DNA from: Bacteroidia bacterium
GTDB taxonomy: Bacteria > Bacteroidota > Bacteroidia > Bacteroidales > Prolixibacteraceae
Length of the DNA stretch: 43,746 nucleotides
Reading direction: 5' to 3'
NCBI GenBank assembly: GCA_026391315.1
Contig: JAPLDT010000052.1
Location: 1 to 43,746, forward strand
Positions 17,419 to 28,100 of the stretch are shown here, piece by piece; positions within the stretch are counted from its first letter, which is position 1, and each line of letters opens with the position of its first letter. The position numbers were made by a program, and so were the translations under genes. A model generated the notes under the pieces. That model did not search any database. It was not told the origin of the DNA and saw nothing but the letters and a program-made list of their open reading frames with translations.

Positions 17419-20400
17419 TTTCTCAATCCATCTCCTAGCATTCACAAAAGCTTCAATCCAGGGTGTCACCTGATCTGCTTTTCGTTCAGCAGGGTAGTAT
17501 CCCCATTGCCATGGATAGATTGACCTTTCGAGATGCGGCATCATCGCGAGGTGCCTGCCATCCAAAGAGCAAATAGCCGCGGTATTGTAATCTGACCCGT
17601 TTGGATTACCCGGATAATTGGCGAAGGAGTATTTCATTGGGATTTTGTATTGATCTTCGCTTTCCGGGATAGAAAGCCTTCCTTCGCCGTGTGCCACCCA
17701 AATACCAAGTTTCTTACCTGCAAGTGACTTCAGCATAACAGATTCGTTATCAAGTATATCAACATTCAAGAATGCTGATTCGAATTTGTGCGATTCGTTG
17801 TGCAACATCTTCATCTTCTCTTTTTTCTCCGGATAGATGAGATCCAGGGCAACCATTAGCTGACAACCGTTGCAGACACCTAAACTCAGGGTGTCTTTTC
17901 TTTTGTAAAAATTATTAAGGCCTGCTTTTGCCTTTTCGTTGTACTTAAAAGCACCGGCCCAGCCAATTGCTGAACCAAGAACATCCGAATTTGAGAATCC
18001 TCCAACAAAAACGATGAGACAGATGTCTTCAAGTGTTTCTCTACCGGTGATCAGGTCGGTCATGTGGACATCTTTTACATCAAATCCGGCCAGATAAAGA
18101 CTCCAGGCCATCTCTCTGTCACCATTTACGCCCTTCTCCCTGATAATTGCAGCTTTTATGCCCGTTTGTGTTCGCCGCCTGGGATATATGCCAAATGAGG
18201 AAAAATTTCCGGCAAAATCCCCAAAATTGAAAGTGAGCACATTTTGTTTGTAGTTATTGAGACGATTCAATGCCAATTTTTCTCCACATTGCTTTTTGTC
18301 GAGCAGGTAAGAGGGTCTATACCAGTTTTCCCTAAGCTTGTCTATTTCGAAAATATATTTTTCAGACGAATTGGTAATTCTGACGACTCTTTCCGCCACA
18401 GGTCTCCCGATAGGAATGCACTTCACATTGGCTTGTTGATACAGTTTTTCAAATTTAGTAGGATCATTAGCCTGAACAATAACTCCCGGATTCTCGCTAA
18501 ACAACGCTTTTACACTGTCTGATTCGTTGAGTAACGAGATATCTGCCTCAATTCCTCCGAAATTTTGTGCGAAGCAACTCTCTAACAGCGTAACTATCAG
18601 TCCTCCAGATGATATGTCGTGTCCGGAAGCTACAAGATCCAAATTGATTGCCTCCTGGAGGATTTGAAATGCCTTTGCGAAGTAGGCAGGATCTGCTACT
18701 GTTGGGGACTCTTCTCCTAAAGCAGCCAGGATTTGTCCAAGTGAACTACCTCCCAAAACCCTGGCAGATTTGGAGAAATCGATGTAGTAAATTGTTTTTG
18801 AGGGATCATTGACCAGAACAGGCTCAATGATATTTCCAAGGTTGGAAATTTCGCCGGAAGCCGAGATGATCACTGTACCCGGAGCATAAACAACCTCATC
18901 CTTGTATTTCTGTGTCATGGATAAGGAATCTTTTCCGGTAGGAATATTGATTCCCAAAGCACAGGCAAAATCTGAAGCAGCTTCAACTGCCTGGTACAAT
19001 CGCGCGTTTTCACCCGGATTTTTGGCCGGCCACATCCAATTGGCAGAAAGTGAAACTCCCTTGAGTCCATGGGTGAGGGGAGCCCAAACAATGTTGGTAA
19101 GGGCCTCTGCAATGGAAAGTATGGAACCATTGGCAGGATTAATTAACCCAGCGGCAGGTGCATGTCCGAGCGAAGTGGCAATCCCTTTGATGCCCTGGTA
19201 ATCAATGGCAACTGCCCCCAGGTTATTCAAAGGAAGCTGCAATTCACCTGCACATTGCTGTTTGGCGATTCTTCCTGTTACGGAACGGTCAACTTTGTTG
19301 GTGAGCCAGTCTTTACAACCAACTGATTCAAGTTGTACAATTTGCTCTAAATAGCTGTATATTAATTCTTTGTAATATTTAATTTCTGAAAAATTTTGAT
19401 CCGGGGTCTTGTCTTCAAGCAAGGTGCGGGGCGGTTTGCCAAAGAGGGTAGCCAACTCCATGTCGATGGGGCGTTCCCCGTTTTTACGGTTGACAAATGT
19501 AAATCTATGGTCCCCGGTTGTCTCTCCTATTACATAAAATGGTGATCTTTCACGCTCTGCAATGCGTTGAATCCACTCTAAATTTTCTTTCCCGGTTACA
19601 AAGCCCATTCGTTCCTGCGATTCATTCCCAACGATCTCCTTGGCAGAAAGGGTAGGGTCGCCTACCGGAAGTTGGTCTATAAATATCTCTCCTCCGGTTT
19701 CTTCGACAAGTTCTGAAAGACAGTTCAGGTGACCACCAGCGCCATGATCGTGGATAGAGACGATTGGGTTTTTGCCTGATTCGGCTAGTGATCGAATCGT
19801 ATTGTAGGCTCTTTTTTGCATCTCAGGATTGGCACGCTGAACGGCATTCAATTCGATATGACTTTCGAAAGCGCCTGTATCTACTGAGGATACAGCACCA
19901 CCGCCCATGCCAATACGGTAATTGTCACCTCCAAGAAGGACAACGCTTTCTCCTGTTTGAGGTACACCTTTCAGACTATCCTCTTTTCTGGCATATCCGA
20001 TACCTCCTGCCTGCATGATGACCTTGTCGTAACCATATTTTTTTTGGTTTTCAGCATGTTCAAATGTCAGAACGGAGCCATTTATAAGCGGCTGTCCGAA
20101 CTTATTTCCAAAATCAGAAGCTCCATTAGACGCTTTAATCAAAAGTTCTTCCGGATTGTGATACAGCCACTTGCGTGGCTCGAAACGTTGTTCCCAGGTT
20201 CGGTTATTTTCATCATTTCTGGAATAAGAGGTCATGTAAACTGCTGTTCCGGCAATAGGATAACTTCCTTTACCTCCAGCCATGCGATCGCGGATTTCGC
20301 CTCCGGTTCCGGTAGCAGCTCCGTTGAAAGGTTCTACTGTGGTAGGAAAATTATGCGTTTCAGCTTTCAATGAGAGAACAGTTTCGATGTCGGTAACCTG

Positions 20401-21093
20401 AAAATAATCCGGCTGATCTGCCGAAGCAGGAGCAAATTGCTCTGCGGCAGGACCTTCGCTGAAGGAGCAGTTGTCTTTGTATGCCGAAACTACTGTATTT
20501 GGATTGGTTTTGGTTGTTTTTTTGATCATTTCGAAAAGCGTCTGCTGCTTTTCAATGCCATCAATGACAAAAGTTCCATTGAAAATTTTGTGCCGGCAGT
20601 GCTCAGAATTTACTTGAGAAAATCCAAACACCTCACTATCAGTTAGTTTTCTATTTATTTTGACAACTACTTCTTCAAGGTATTGAATTTCATCCGGGCT
20701 CAATGCCAAGCCCTCTTGCTTGTTGTATGCAGAGATATTATCAATATAAAGAACTGGTTCCGGTTGATGGTTGATGGTGAAAAGCGTTTGGGTCAATCCG
20801 TTGTAGAAGGCCTGAAGCATGGGATCGAAGCTGCTTTGAACATTGCCATCGATGAATTCTTCGATGCGAATAATCCCCCCAATTCCCATATTTTGGGTAA
20901 TCTCAACCGCATTGGTGCTCCATGGAGTAATCATCTCCTTGCGTGGACCTATAAATTGACCTTCCAATTGATCGGCCCGGATCATTTTAGCATCTCCGAA
21001 GAGCCAACACAATTTATCTATATCTGATTGATTCAATGAAATTTGAGTTCCTACAGCAATGGTTTTGCTGCTCTCTTTGAAGAAGAGGATCAT
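17404..21093 (-). CDS. purL: Phosphoribosylformylglycinamidine synthase
   Basis: A 1229-residue single-chain FGAM synthase (de novo purine step 4) of the long, proteobacterial/eukaryotic type. An N-terminal PurS-like domain is followed by two AIR-synthase-like halves. The first has SQVNSEHCRHKIFNG and AETHNFPTTVEPFNGAATGTGGEIRD. The second has PTGKDSLSM. The C-terminal glutamine amidotransferase has the GVCNGCQLM nucleophile and the HGEGRL and H-L-E-R residues. Key motifs look complete. The gene is convergent with the Sel1 gene. Confidence 0.97.
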   Translation of the reverse strand: MILFFKESSKTIAVGTQISLNQSDIDKLCWLFGDAKMIRADQLEGQFIGPRKEMITPWSTNAVEITQNMGIGGIIRIEEFIDGNVQSSFDPMLQAFYNGLTQTLFTINHQPEPVLYIDNISAYNKQEGLALSPDEIQYLEEVVVKINRKLTDSEVFGFSQVNSEHCRHKIFNGTFVIDGIEKQQTLFEMIKKTTKTNPNTVVSAYKDNCSFSEGPAAEQFAPASADQPDYFQVTDIETVLSLKAETHNFPTTVEPFNGAATGTGGEIRDRMAGGKGSYPIAGTAVYMTSYSRNDENNRTWEQRFEPRKWLYHNPEELLIKASNGASDFGNKFGQPLINGSVLTFEHAENQKKYGYDKVIMQAGGIGYARKEDSLKGVPQTGESVVLLGGDNYRIGMGGGAVSSVDTGAFESHIELNAVQRANPEMQKRAYNTIRSLAESGKNPIVSIHDHGAGGHLNCLSELVEETGGEIFIDQLPVGDPTLSAKEIVGNESQERMGFVTGKENLEWIQRIAERERSPFYVIGETTGDHRFTFVNRKNGERPIDMELATLFGKPPRTLLEDKTPDQNFSEIKYYKELIYSYLEQIVQLESVGCKDWLTNKVDRSVTGRIAKQQCAGELQLPLNNLGAVAIDYQGIKGIATSLGHAPAAGLINPANGSILSIAEALTNIVWAPLTHGLKGVSLSANWMWPAKNPGENARLYQAVEAASDFACALGINIPTGKDSLSMTQKYKDEVVYAPGTVIISASGEISNLGNIIEPVLVNDPSKTIYYIDFSKSARVLGGSSLGQILAALGEESPTVADPAYFAKAFQILQEAINLDLVASGHDISSGGLIVTLLESCFAQNFGGIEADISLLNESDSVKALFSENPGVIVQANDPTKFEKLYQQANVKCIPIGRPVAERVVRITNSSEKYIFEIDKLRENWYRPSYLLDKKQCGEKLALNRLNNYKQNVLTFNFGDFAGNFSSFGIYPRRRTQTGIKAAIIREKGVNGDREMAWSLYLAGFDVKDVHMTDLITGRETLEDICLIVFVGGFSNSDVLGSAIGWAGAFKYNEKAKAGLNNFYKRKDTLSLGVCNGCQLMVALDLIYPEKKEKMKMLHNESHKFESAFLNVDILDNESVMLKSLAGKKLGIWVAHGEGRLSIPESEDQYKIPMKYSFANYPGNPNGSDYNTAAICSLDGRHLAMMPHLERSIYPWQWGYYPAERKADQVTPWIEAFVNARRWIEKKDKG

Positions 21094-21144
21094 GTAGCCG
21101 GATTTAATGGTTAAAACGTCAGCGAAGATAGGCAGAAGACATTG

Positions 21145-21272
21145 AAAAATTACAAATTAAAGATTACAAATTAAAAATTTGTGATGAGTTGGATCGTGAT
21201 GGCTAATCCATCCAAAGGCATTTCAAAGCATAAATACCTGATTCCCTAATTTTTAATTTTTAATTTTTAATT
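21145..21272. repeat. AT-rich inverted-repeat pair after the flavoprotein gene
   Basis: In the 181-base gap between purL and the flavoprotein gene, an arm built of ATTACAAATTAAA units (21145-21179) faces an arm of three AATTTTT units (21248-21272). The second arm stops three bases before the end of the flavoprotein gene. The arms are imperfect inverted copies, and the centre (21181-21245) shows no gene. This is another palindrome placed at a gene's 3' end. Confidence 0.5.
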
Positions 21273-21274
21273 GA

Positions 21275-22750
21275 TTAAGGTTTCCATTCAGTAACCCTGA
21301 TCAAATTTGGAAAAGCCTGTGGTTTGAAGATGGATTGGTTGTGGAATATCCGCAGACACTCCTGTATGCCTTCGGTAACGCTTGGATGCGGGTGAATACT
21401 TTGCAGTACTTCTGTCAAGCGGATATCTGAATTGATCAGATAGGCGATAGAGACGATGAAGGCAGAGGCCTGTGGTCCGGCGGCGCGCATCCCCAAAATT
21501 CTGTCGGATCCATCGTTGCTGACCATGATTTTAACAAAGCCGTTGGTATTTCTCATGGCGATTGTTCTGCTGACCAATTCATTAGAATAATAAACCGCTT
21601 TATATGGAATACCTTTGCTTTGAAGCATCTTTTCATTTGCTCCCACAGCGGCAAGTTCCGGTTTAAAAAACATGAGGGTGGGCATATGAGAATAGTCGAG
21701 CAAATAAGTAGTATTACCGAAAATCGCCTCTACAATGAAACGGCCCTGCTCTTCGGCAACTCCATATAGCGCTTTTTGACCCGTAACATCACCGGCAGCG
21801 AAAATATTACAGTCGCCAAAATTGGAAAGGGCACACTCTTCGTTGATTTTAAGATAGCCTTTGCTAGCGGTTTCAATACCGGCATTTTCGAGGCAAAGAC
21901 CTGCTGTATTGGGATCACGACCTATGGAAATGAGAATAATATCTACTTCAACCACACTGCTGTGTCCATCTTCGTAATCCAGGACAACCTCCAGGTAATT
22001 GCTCTTCTTTCTTACTGTGCGAAGGGTAGCGGTACGGTGGATGATCACCCCATTCTTCTCGAGATTTCTCGAAACAAAGTCGCTAACATCATCATCTTCA
22101 AAGGGAATGACTCTGTGGGTGCGGTCAAGCAAATGCACCTCTGTTTGTTTGAAGTTGGAGAAGATGGTGGCAAATTCACAGCCAATAATACCTGAGCCAA
22201 TGATCATCAATCGTTCAGGAAAGCTTTCAAGATTCAGAATTCCATCTGAATCAAGTATCTGCTTCTGGTCTATCACCAGGTCCGGGTGGGGGCGGGGTAC
22301 GGACCCTGTAGCTATAATAATATATTCGGCATTGATGACCTCTGTGCCTTCCTGATTCTTAATTTCCAGGGTATGACGGTCAAGAAACCTTGCAAATCCT
22401 TGTTTGTAGGTGATGTTTCCCGGTTGTTTATCCCGGTTTGAGAAGGTCTCAATTTGTGAAAGAATCTGATTTTGTTTGGTTTTTGCTGCTTGCAAGACTG
22501 TTTTTTTAACCAAGTTGTAGTCGACCTGGAGACCTGAAGCGCGGTAACCGCGGTCAACAGCTGCCGCAACTGCATAATCGGCAGAAAGTTCCCACATGGT
22601 CTTCGAAGTGAGCGGACCATTCATAATACCATTGCCGCCTAAATGCCCTGCTTCGATGATACAAACGCTTTTTCCAAAGTCCAGGGCACGCATGGTAGCC
22701 GCAAAACCCCCTGGTCCACTGCCAATTACCGCAAGATCAAACTGCTCCAT
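21275..22750 (-). CDS. Lipoamide dehydrogenase-like flavoprotein lacking the redox CXXXXC
   Basis: A 491-residue FAD/NAD(P) oxidoreductase of class I. The FAD-binding GSGPGG (10-15), the second nucleotide-binding fold IIGSGIIGCEFA and the FAD motif with GD near VTGQKALYGVA are present. So is the C-terminal dimerisation domain with HPHPSVTEG. In the family the redox pair is GGTCLNVGCIPSK, but here residues 38-50 read GGNGIMNGPLTSK, so the cysteines are Gly41 and Pro46. Dihydrolipoamide or other disulfide chemistry is therefore unlikely. It could be a transhydrogenase-type or quinone-directed enzyme. The 5' end faces the 638-base gap. Confidence 0.8.
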   Translation of the reverse strand: MEQFDLAVIGSGPGGFAATMRALDFGKSVCIIEAGHLGGNGIMNGPLTSKTMWELSADYAVAAAVDRGYRASGLQVDYNLVKKTVLQAAKTKQNQILSQIETFSNRDKQPGNITYKQGFARFLDRHTLEIKNQEGTEVINAEYIIIATGSVPRPHPDLVIDQKQILDSDGILNLESFPERLMIIGSGIIGCEFATIFSNFKQTEVHLLDRTHRVIPFEDDDVSDFVSRNLEKNGVIIHRTATLRTVRKKSNYLEVVLDYEDGHSSVVEVDIILISIGRDPNTAGLCLENAGIETASKGYLKINEECALSNFGDCNIFAAGDVTGQKALYGVAEEQGRFIVEAIFGNTTYLLDYSHMPTLMFFKPELAAVGANEKMLQSKGIPYKAVYYSNELVSRTIAMRNTNGFVKIMVSNDGSDRILGMRAAGPQASAFIVSIAYLINSDIRLTEVLQSIHPHPSVTEGIQECLRIFHNQSIFKPQAFPNLIRVTEWKP

Positions 22751-22888
22751 TCTGATTATTTGATAGTTGTGTCATTCAAAGTTCAAAGTACGGAAAAAAA
22801 ATTGAGATGATCGCCTTTTTTAAGATGGTAGATCTTTTTGCGAATATATAAGTCAATGTTGTTTAGAAAAAATTCTGCAAAGCTCAAC

Positions 22889-23225
22889 AGATTGCTTCAC
22901 TGCGTTCGCAATGACGGATCATTTTTTTGGAGGTGAGGGTGGAGAGAAGGAGGCGGGTCTTCAGTTTTCGGTAATAGCAGAATCGCCGCCCGCCTCCTTC
23001 TCTCCACCCTCACAAAAGCAACAGCATACCGTCATTGCGAGTCACCACCCAAATTTTTTGGGCACAATGTGAAGATGACAGAAAATATTTGTGCATAATG
23101 AAGCTGTTAAATACATTTTTGCACCTATTTGATATTCAGTATATTACAAAATCTGTCATTATAAAATTATGTCACTGGTAGGAGGCACGGCCTGTCCCGA
23201 TTTCACATCGGGAACGAAGCAATCT
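22889..23225. repeat. Nested palindromic element in the 638-base gap before the PUL
   Basis: The gap 22751-23388 holds no gene but several nested inverted repeats. Outer arms AGATTGCTTC (22889-22898) and GAAGCAATCT (23216-23225) match. CGCAATGACGG (22907-22917) faces CCGTCATTGCG (23029-23039). A perfect 25-bp pair at 22933-22957 and 22989-23013 surrounds a 31-base loop. A small hairpin TCCCGA/TCGGGA (23195-23213) sits in the right part. The 'GATTGCTTC..GCAATGACGG' words recur widely as intergenic repeats in this phylum. It marks the border between core genes and the PUL. Confidence 0.7.
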
Positions 23226-23388
23226 GCAGATGATTAAAATGGGAACAATAAAATTTAAACAGTTTCTAATTTCAAAGGATTTCATTAGGCTGTCATTAAC
23301 TTAAATGAATTTGTATATTGAAACCCACAAAATTTTACTTATTTTGTAGTGACTAAACTGATAGACTTTTTCTTTTGAAAAATTGCCC

Positions 23389-23958
23389 ATGATTTCGGAA
23401 ACCGATTTGATACTTGCCTTAAACAATGGTGATCTTTGTGCTTTTAACGAGCTCTTTGATCGGTATGCAAAACGATTGTACCATTTTTCCATGGGATATT
23501 TGAAATCGGCAGCAGACGCGGAGGAAATTGTCCAGGATGTTTTTTTGAAAATCTGGGACAACAGGACAGAATTGTCAACCCAAAAATCGTTTGAGTCCTA
23601 TTTGTTTACCATTGCCAGAAATGGCATCTTAAATACAATTCGCAAATCAAAATCAGAGCAAGCTTATCTGAACTACGTGAAAATTAATCCCGAAAAAAAT
23701 GTTTTGCTCGACGAGGAACTGAATTTCAATGAGCTTGAAAATGCATACCACGAAGCTATAGAACAATTGAGTCCGCGAAGAAAAGAAATTTATTTGTTGA
23801 GCAAAGAGCAGTCCCTTTCCAATGCAGAGATTGCATCAAAGATGAATATTTCCGTCAAAACAGTCGAAAATCAGATGACTTCTTCCCTGACCAAAATTCG
23901 TAATACCCTTCGTTCCCTTGGTTTTTCCGGGATTATCTTTTTCGAATTGTTTTTTTAG
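23389..23958 (+). CDS. ECF RNA polymerase sigma factor of the SusC-regulating type
   Basis: A 189-residue sigma-70 ECF factor. Region 2 (LFDRYAKRLYHFSMGYLKSAADAEEIVQDVFLKIWDNR) and region 4 (SPRRKEIYLLSKEQSLSNAEIASKMNISVKTVENQ) are clear. It would direct transcription of the following susC-type operon when released by the FecR protein. The frame opens at a TTG (23383), but the ATG at 23389 (MISETDLILALN) fits the family. The gap between this gene and fecR is 75 bases. Confidence 0.88.
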   Translation: MISETDLILALNNGDLCAFNELFDRYAKRLYHFSMGYLKSAADAEEIVQDVFLKIWDNRTELSTQKSFESYLFTIARNGILNTIRKSKSEQAYLNYVKINPEKNVLLDEELNFNELENAYHEAIEQLSPRRKEIYLLSKEQSLSNAEIASKMNISVKTVENQMTSSLTKIRNTLRSLGFSGIIFFELFF

Positions 23959-24033
23959 GTTAAAAAAGATTAAAACTTAATAGGGGTTTTGTGCCCCATA
24001 AGTGTATACCTGTTTGAATAACCAAAAGTCAAA

Positions 24034-25080
24034 ATGGGTACAAATCACAAAATAGATTATAAATACTTGCGCGACCGGATGCTTTCCGGTGAGCTTTCCA
24101 GCGCTGAAAAGGATGATCTTATAAGCTATATCCAGGCCTCCTTTCAGGATCATCAATTGGATTTATTGATGCGGGAACACTGGTTGGGCATGGAGAATCA
24201 GGAGATGGTCGCTGATGAAATGCAAATCCAGCTTATAAAGAACCAGATCCTTTGCAAAATAAATCAAAAAATAAATTCATCAAAAAAGGAGCGCCAACTT
24301 TTTCCCTCCAGTTGGAAAAATTATCTGCTGCGTATTGCAGCTGTGTTGTTTATCCCTCTTTTACTGGGTTCAGTATTTGTTATTTACCGGATGGACAAAC
24401 AGTTGGATCAAATGATTGCTTCGACTGCCAACCAGCGAGTGACCGCGAACCCTGGTTCCAGGGTTCATTTTACCTTGCCCGATCAAACGGAAGTATGGCT
24501 GAACTCGGGCAGTGTGCTTGAGTTTCCGCTTGCGCTAAATCTCCTGGACAATCGTAAAGTTAAATTGTCGGGGCAAGGATATTTTAAGGTCGCTCATGAT
24601 TCGGAGCATCCATTTTTTGTCGAAACCGATGAATTAAGGATAAAAGCATTGGGGACATCGTTTGATGTATCCAGTTATGATAATGACAAGCAAATCAGTT
24701 CAACATTGGAAGAGGGTTCGATCGCCCTTATCGGGTTGGACGGCAATGAAGTAACCCGCATTCATCCCGGACAACAAGCTATTCTCGATAAAGCAACCCA
24801 TAAAATGGTGGTCAGGGATGTAGAGACTTCGCTCACCACTTCATGGAAAGATGGCAAACTAATTTTCAGGAATACATCATTGACAGATGTAACGGTACAA
24901 CTCGAAAGATGGTTCAATTGTAAGATACACCTGGATCCACGGTTATTGGACTCCGGTTTGATGTACACTGCAACAATTCAGGACGAAACATTGGGAGAAG
25001 TGCTGAAAATGATAGAAATATCCACAAGAATAAAAACTTTAATAAAAGAAAGGGAGGTGTATATAAACAGTAAAAATTAA
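24034..25080 (+). CDS. FecR-family anti-sigma factor
   Basis: A 348-residue single-pass inner-membrane protein. The cytoplasmic N-terminal part (1-95) would bind the sigma factor, the helix is about 97-119, and the periplasmic FecR domain follows (RVHFTLPDQTEVWLNSGSVLEFP through TSFDVSSY and PGQQAI). A C-terminal DUF4974-type STN-binding domain (TSLTDVTVQLERWFNCKI) ends the protein. It links the sigma factor to the STN domain of the next gene's receptor. A small hairpin (25092-25118) follows. Confidence 0.88.
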   Translation: MGTNHKIDYKYLRDRMLSGELSSAEKDDLISYIQASFQDHQLDLLMREHWLGMENQEMVADEMQIQLIKNQILCKINQKINSSKKERQLFPSSWKNYLLRIAAVLFIPLLLGSVFVIYRMDKQLDQMIASTANQRVTANPGSRVHFTLPDQTEVWLNSGSVLEFPLALNLLDNRKVKLSGQGYFKVAHDSEHPFFVETDELRIKALGTSFDVSSYDNDKQISSTLEEGSIALIGLDGNEVTRIHPGQQAILDKATHKMVVRDVETSLTTSWKDGKLIFRNTSLTDVTVQLERWFNCKIHLDPRLLDSGLMYTATIQDETLGEVLKMIEISTRIKTLIKEREVYINSKN

Positions 25081-25091
25081 ACCAAACGAAT

Positions 25092-25118
25092 AAGGGCAGT
25101 GTTTGCGGCACCACCCTT
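25092..25118 (+). terminator. Weak hairpin between fecR and susC
   Basis: AAGGG (25092-25096) pairs with CCCTT (25114-25118), with an inner GTG/CAC pair and a TTTGCGG loop. There is no T-run after it, so it could be an attenuator or a chance stem. Confidence 0.3.
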
Positions 25119-25165
25119 AATGAATCAATCATTTATTAATAATCAATTCTAGAAAAAACAAAAGT

Positions 25166-28100
25166 ATGAAAAAAAGATGGTTCTTAACGAATCACAGGCA
25201 TTTATTTGCTTGTGGTGGAAAATTCCTAAAAATCATGAAAATTACTATTTTCATTGTGGTTTTTGCCAGTATGCAAACATTCGCGTTAGACAATTACGCC
25301 CAAACCAAAAGAATGGATGTAAAGATTGAAGAGGCAGGTATTGTCGCGGCACTGGAGAAAATTGAGGCACAATCTGAGTTCTTCTTCTTTTACAACAACA
25401 AGGTTGTCAAACTCGACAAAATAGTTTCAGTTGATCTAAAAAATAAAACGATCAACGAAATATTAGATGCGGTATTCAAAGATACAGACATAGAATACAC
25501 CATAAACAACCGGCAAATTATCCTTTCGGGGAAAGAAATAGGGAGTTCACTTAGCCAACAACAAAAATCAGTCTCTGGGAAAGTTACTGACTCTTCCGGC
25601 GGCGCATTGCCAGGTGTTACAGTTGTGGTTAGAGGCACAACTAACGGCACGATCACCAATGCCAATGGAAATTATTCACTGTCCAATATTCAGGGAAATA
25701 CAACTTTGATCTTCTCATTTATTGGAATGAAAACGCAGGAAGTTTCTGTTGGGAACAAAAACGCAATTAATGTGACGCTTGCTGAAGAAACTGTTGGTAT
25801 TGAAGAGGTAGTTGCAGTTGGTTACGGCACACAGAAAAAAGCCAGTTTAACCGGTTCCGTGGTAGAAGTAAAAAATGAGAATATTATCAATACTCCGGTA
25901 GCAAATATCACAAATACCTTGTCCGGTAGACTGCCCGGTATATTTGCAGTACAACGGAGTGGTGAACCAGGTCAGGATGCAGCTGATATCAGTATTCGTG
26001 GTTTCGGTAATGCATTAATTATTGTTGATGGAATAGAGCGTAGTTCTATTCAATTTAATCAAATTGAGCCAAATGCAATTGAAAGTATCTCTGTCCTGAA
26101 AGATGCATCGGCTTCAATTTATGGGGCGCGTGCCGGTAATGGGGTCATACTCGTAACTACCAAAAGAGGAAAAACGGGCAAACCTGTAATCAATTTTAAT
26201 GTAAGTAATGCATACCAATCAACCACGAGATTGCCTGACTTTATTAATTCCGGAGAATTCGCCGTGTCATTTAATGATGCATTACGCGCTGTAGGGGCTC
26301 CTGCCTACTTTTCAGACTATCAGGTAAAGGCATACAGAGCTATAGTAGGAGAAAGTGTTGACTTTACTGCTGCAGAAAGGTCACAGTATGAGGCTGAGAA
26401 ACCATACCTCGCAAATACTGACTGGATTGGCACTGTATTCAAGCCGGTTGCACCAATGCAACAATATAATTTAAACTCAACCGGAGGGAATGACAAGATT
26501 AAGTATTTCCTTTCACTGGGGTATCTTGACCAGAAAAGTGTACTTCGGAGTGGCGACGATAACTTTAAGAAGTATACCATCCAATCTAATATAGATGCTC
26601 AAATTTCAAAAGATTTATCCGTAGGTTTTGATTTATCAGCACGTCTTTCGAAAACTGAATATCCCGGATATCCTATAAGTTGGATATGGAACTCTACAAT
26701 AAATGATATACCTACAACACCACTTAATAAGGATCCCAGATACCCTACCGGGTTGGGACAAGCAACGGCCGAAGCGGATGCGAGCGGATATAGAAAAAAT
26801 GACACCAAAGAGTTAAGTGGTTCGTTTTCCATGAATTATTCTGTGCCATTTGTTAAGGGATTGTCTGCAAAAGCCAGGGTTGATTATTCTACAACGACAG
26901 GTTTTGACAAGAGTTTCTTAAAAGCATATCAAGTCTACACTTATGACACCAAAAATGATATTTATACGCCACGTGGGGGGGAAAGTGGTGGTACAACCAG
27001 ATTAAGCCAAAATTACTCAGAATCTCGTAATCTGTTATCAAAAATAATGTTGGAATACGAAAATGTATTCGGTAGACATGCAGTAAAGGCATTGGCTGTC
27101 GGTGAATATACTGATTTTAGTAATATTTTTTTCAGTGCGTTTCGGACGAATTATTTGTCGAACGCTATTGATCAGTTATTTGCCGGTTCATCTAACGGTA
27201 TGTTAAATAATGGAGGTGAAACTGCTGATGGGCGAATCAGCTACGCCAGTCGTATAAATTATGCCTATTCAAATAAATATTTATTGGAAACGACTTTAAG
27301 GTACGACGCTTCACCCCGGTTTGCCCCGGACCAAAGATGGGGGCTTTTCCCCAGTGTATTGGTAGGTTGGCGTTTGTCTGAAGAAAGTTTTATGAAAAAC
27401 AAATTGAAATTCATAAATAATTTAAAGCTCCGGTTGTCTTACGGACAGTCAGGCGTTGATAATATTGCAAGCTATAACTATCTCTCCGGGTTCTCTTATG
27501 CAGGAGGCTTTGTTGACAACGCGGCGTTCCAGCTGGGACTTCAAACAAAGGGACTGGCCAATCTTATAGCTACCTGGGAAAAGCATACTACCTATAATGC
27601 AGGTATTGATTTTGATCTATGGAACAGTAAAATATATGGTGGGTTTGATGTTTTTTATAAAGAGCGTTCCGGCATACTTGCCAAAAGATTAACATCATTA
27701 CCAAGTACCTTCGGGGCGACTTTACCATCTGAAAACCTGAATAGTATGAATTATCGGGGATTTGAACTTCAACTTGGGCACACAGGTAAAATCGGTGAAT
27801 TAAAATATAGAATTGATGGGAATATTGCATGGAACAGGGCGAAAAATGTTCATATTGAAGAGCCCGACTTTTCAACAGCCGATAAATATACAAGATTAAG
27901 GTATCAGCAATCCGGTCAATGGACAAACCAGTACTATGGATTGGATGCCGTTGGCTTGTTCCAGTCGCAGGCCGAAATTGACGCATGGCCTGTAATACAG
28001 GATAATAATCTTAATAAAACTCTTAGGCCGGGAGATATCAAATACCTGGATTTTGATGGGGATAAAAAGATCACGCAAACTGATTATCATGTTATTGGCA

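Noticed and set aside
24980-25165. A -33/-7 promoter directly upstream of susC.
   Set aside because: No TAnnTTTG match was found; transcription is more likely from the ECF-dependent promoter whose sequence I cannot identify.
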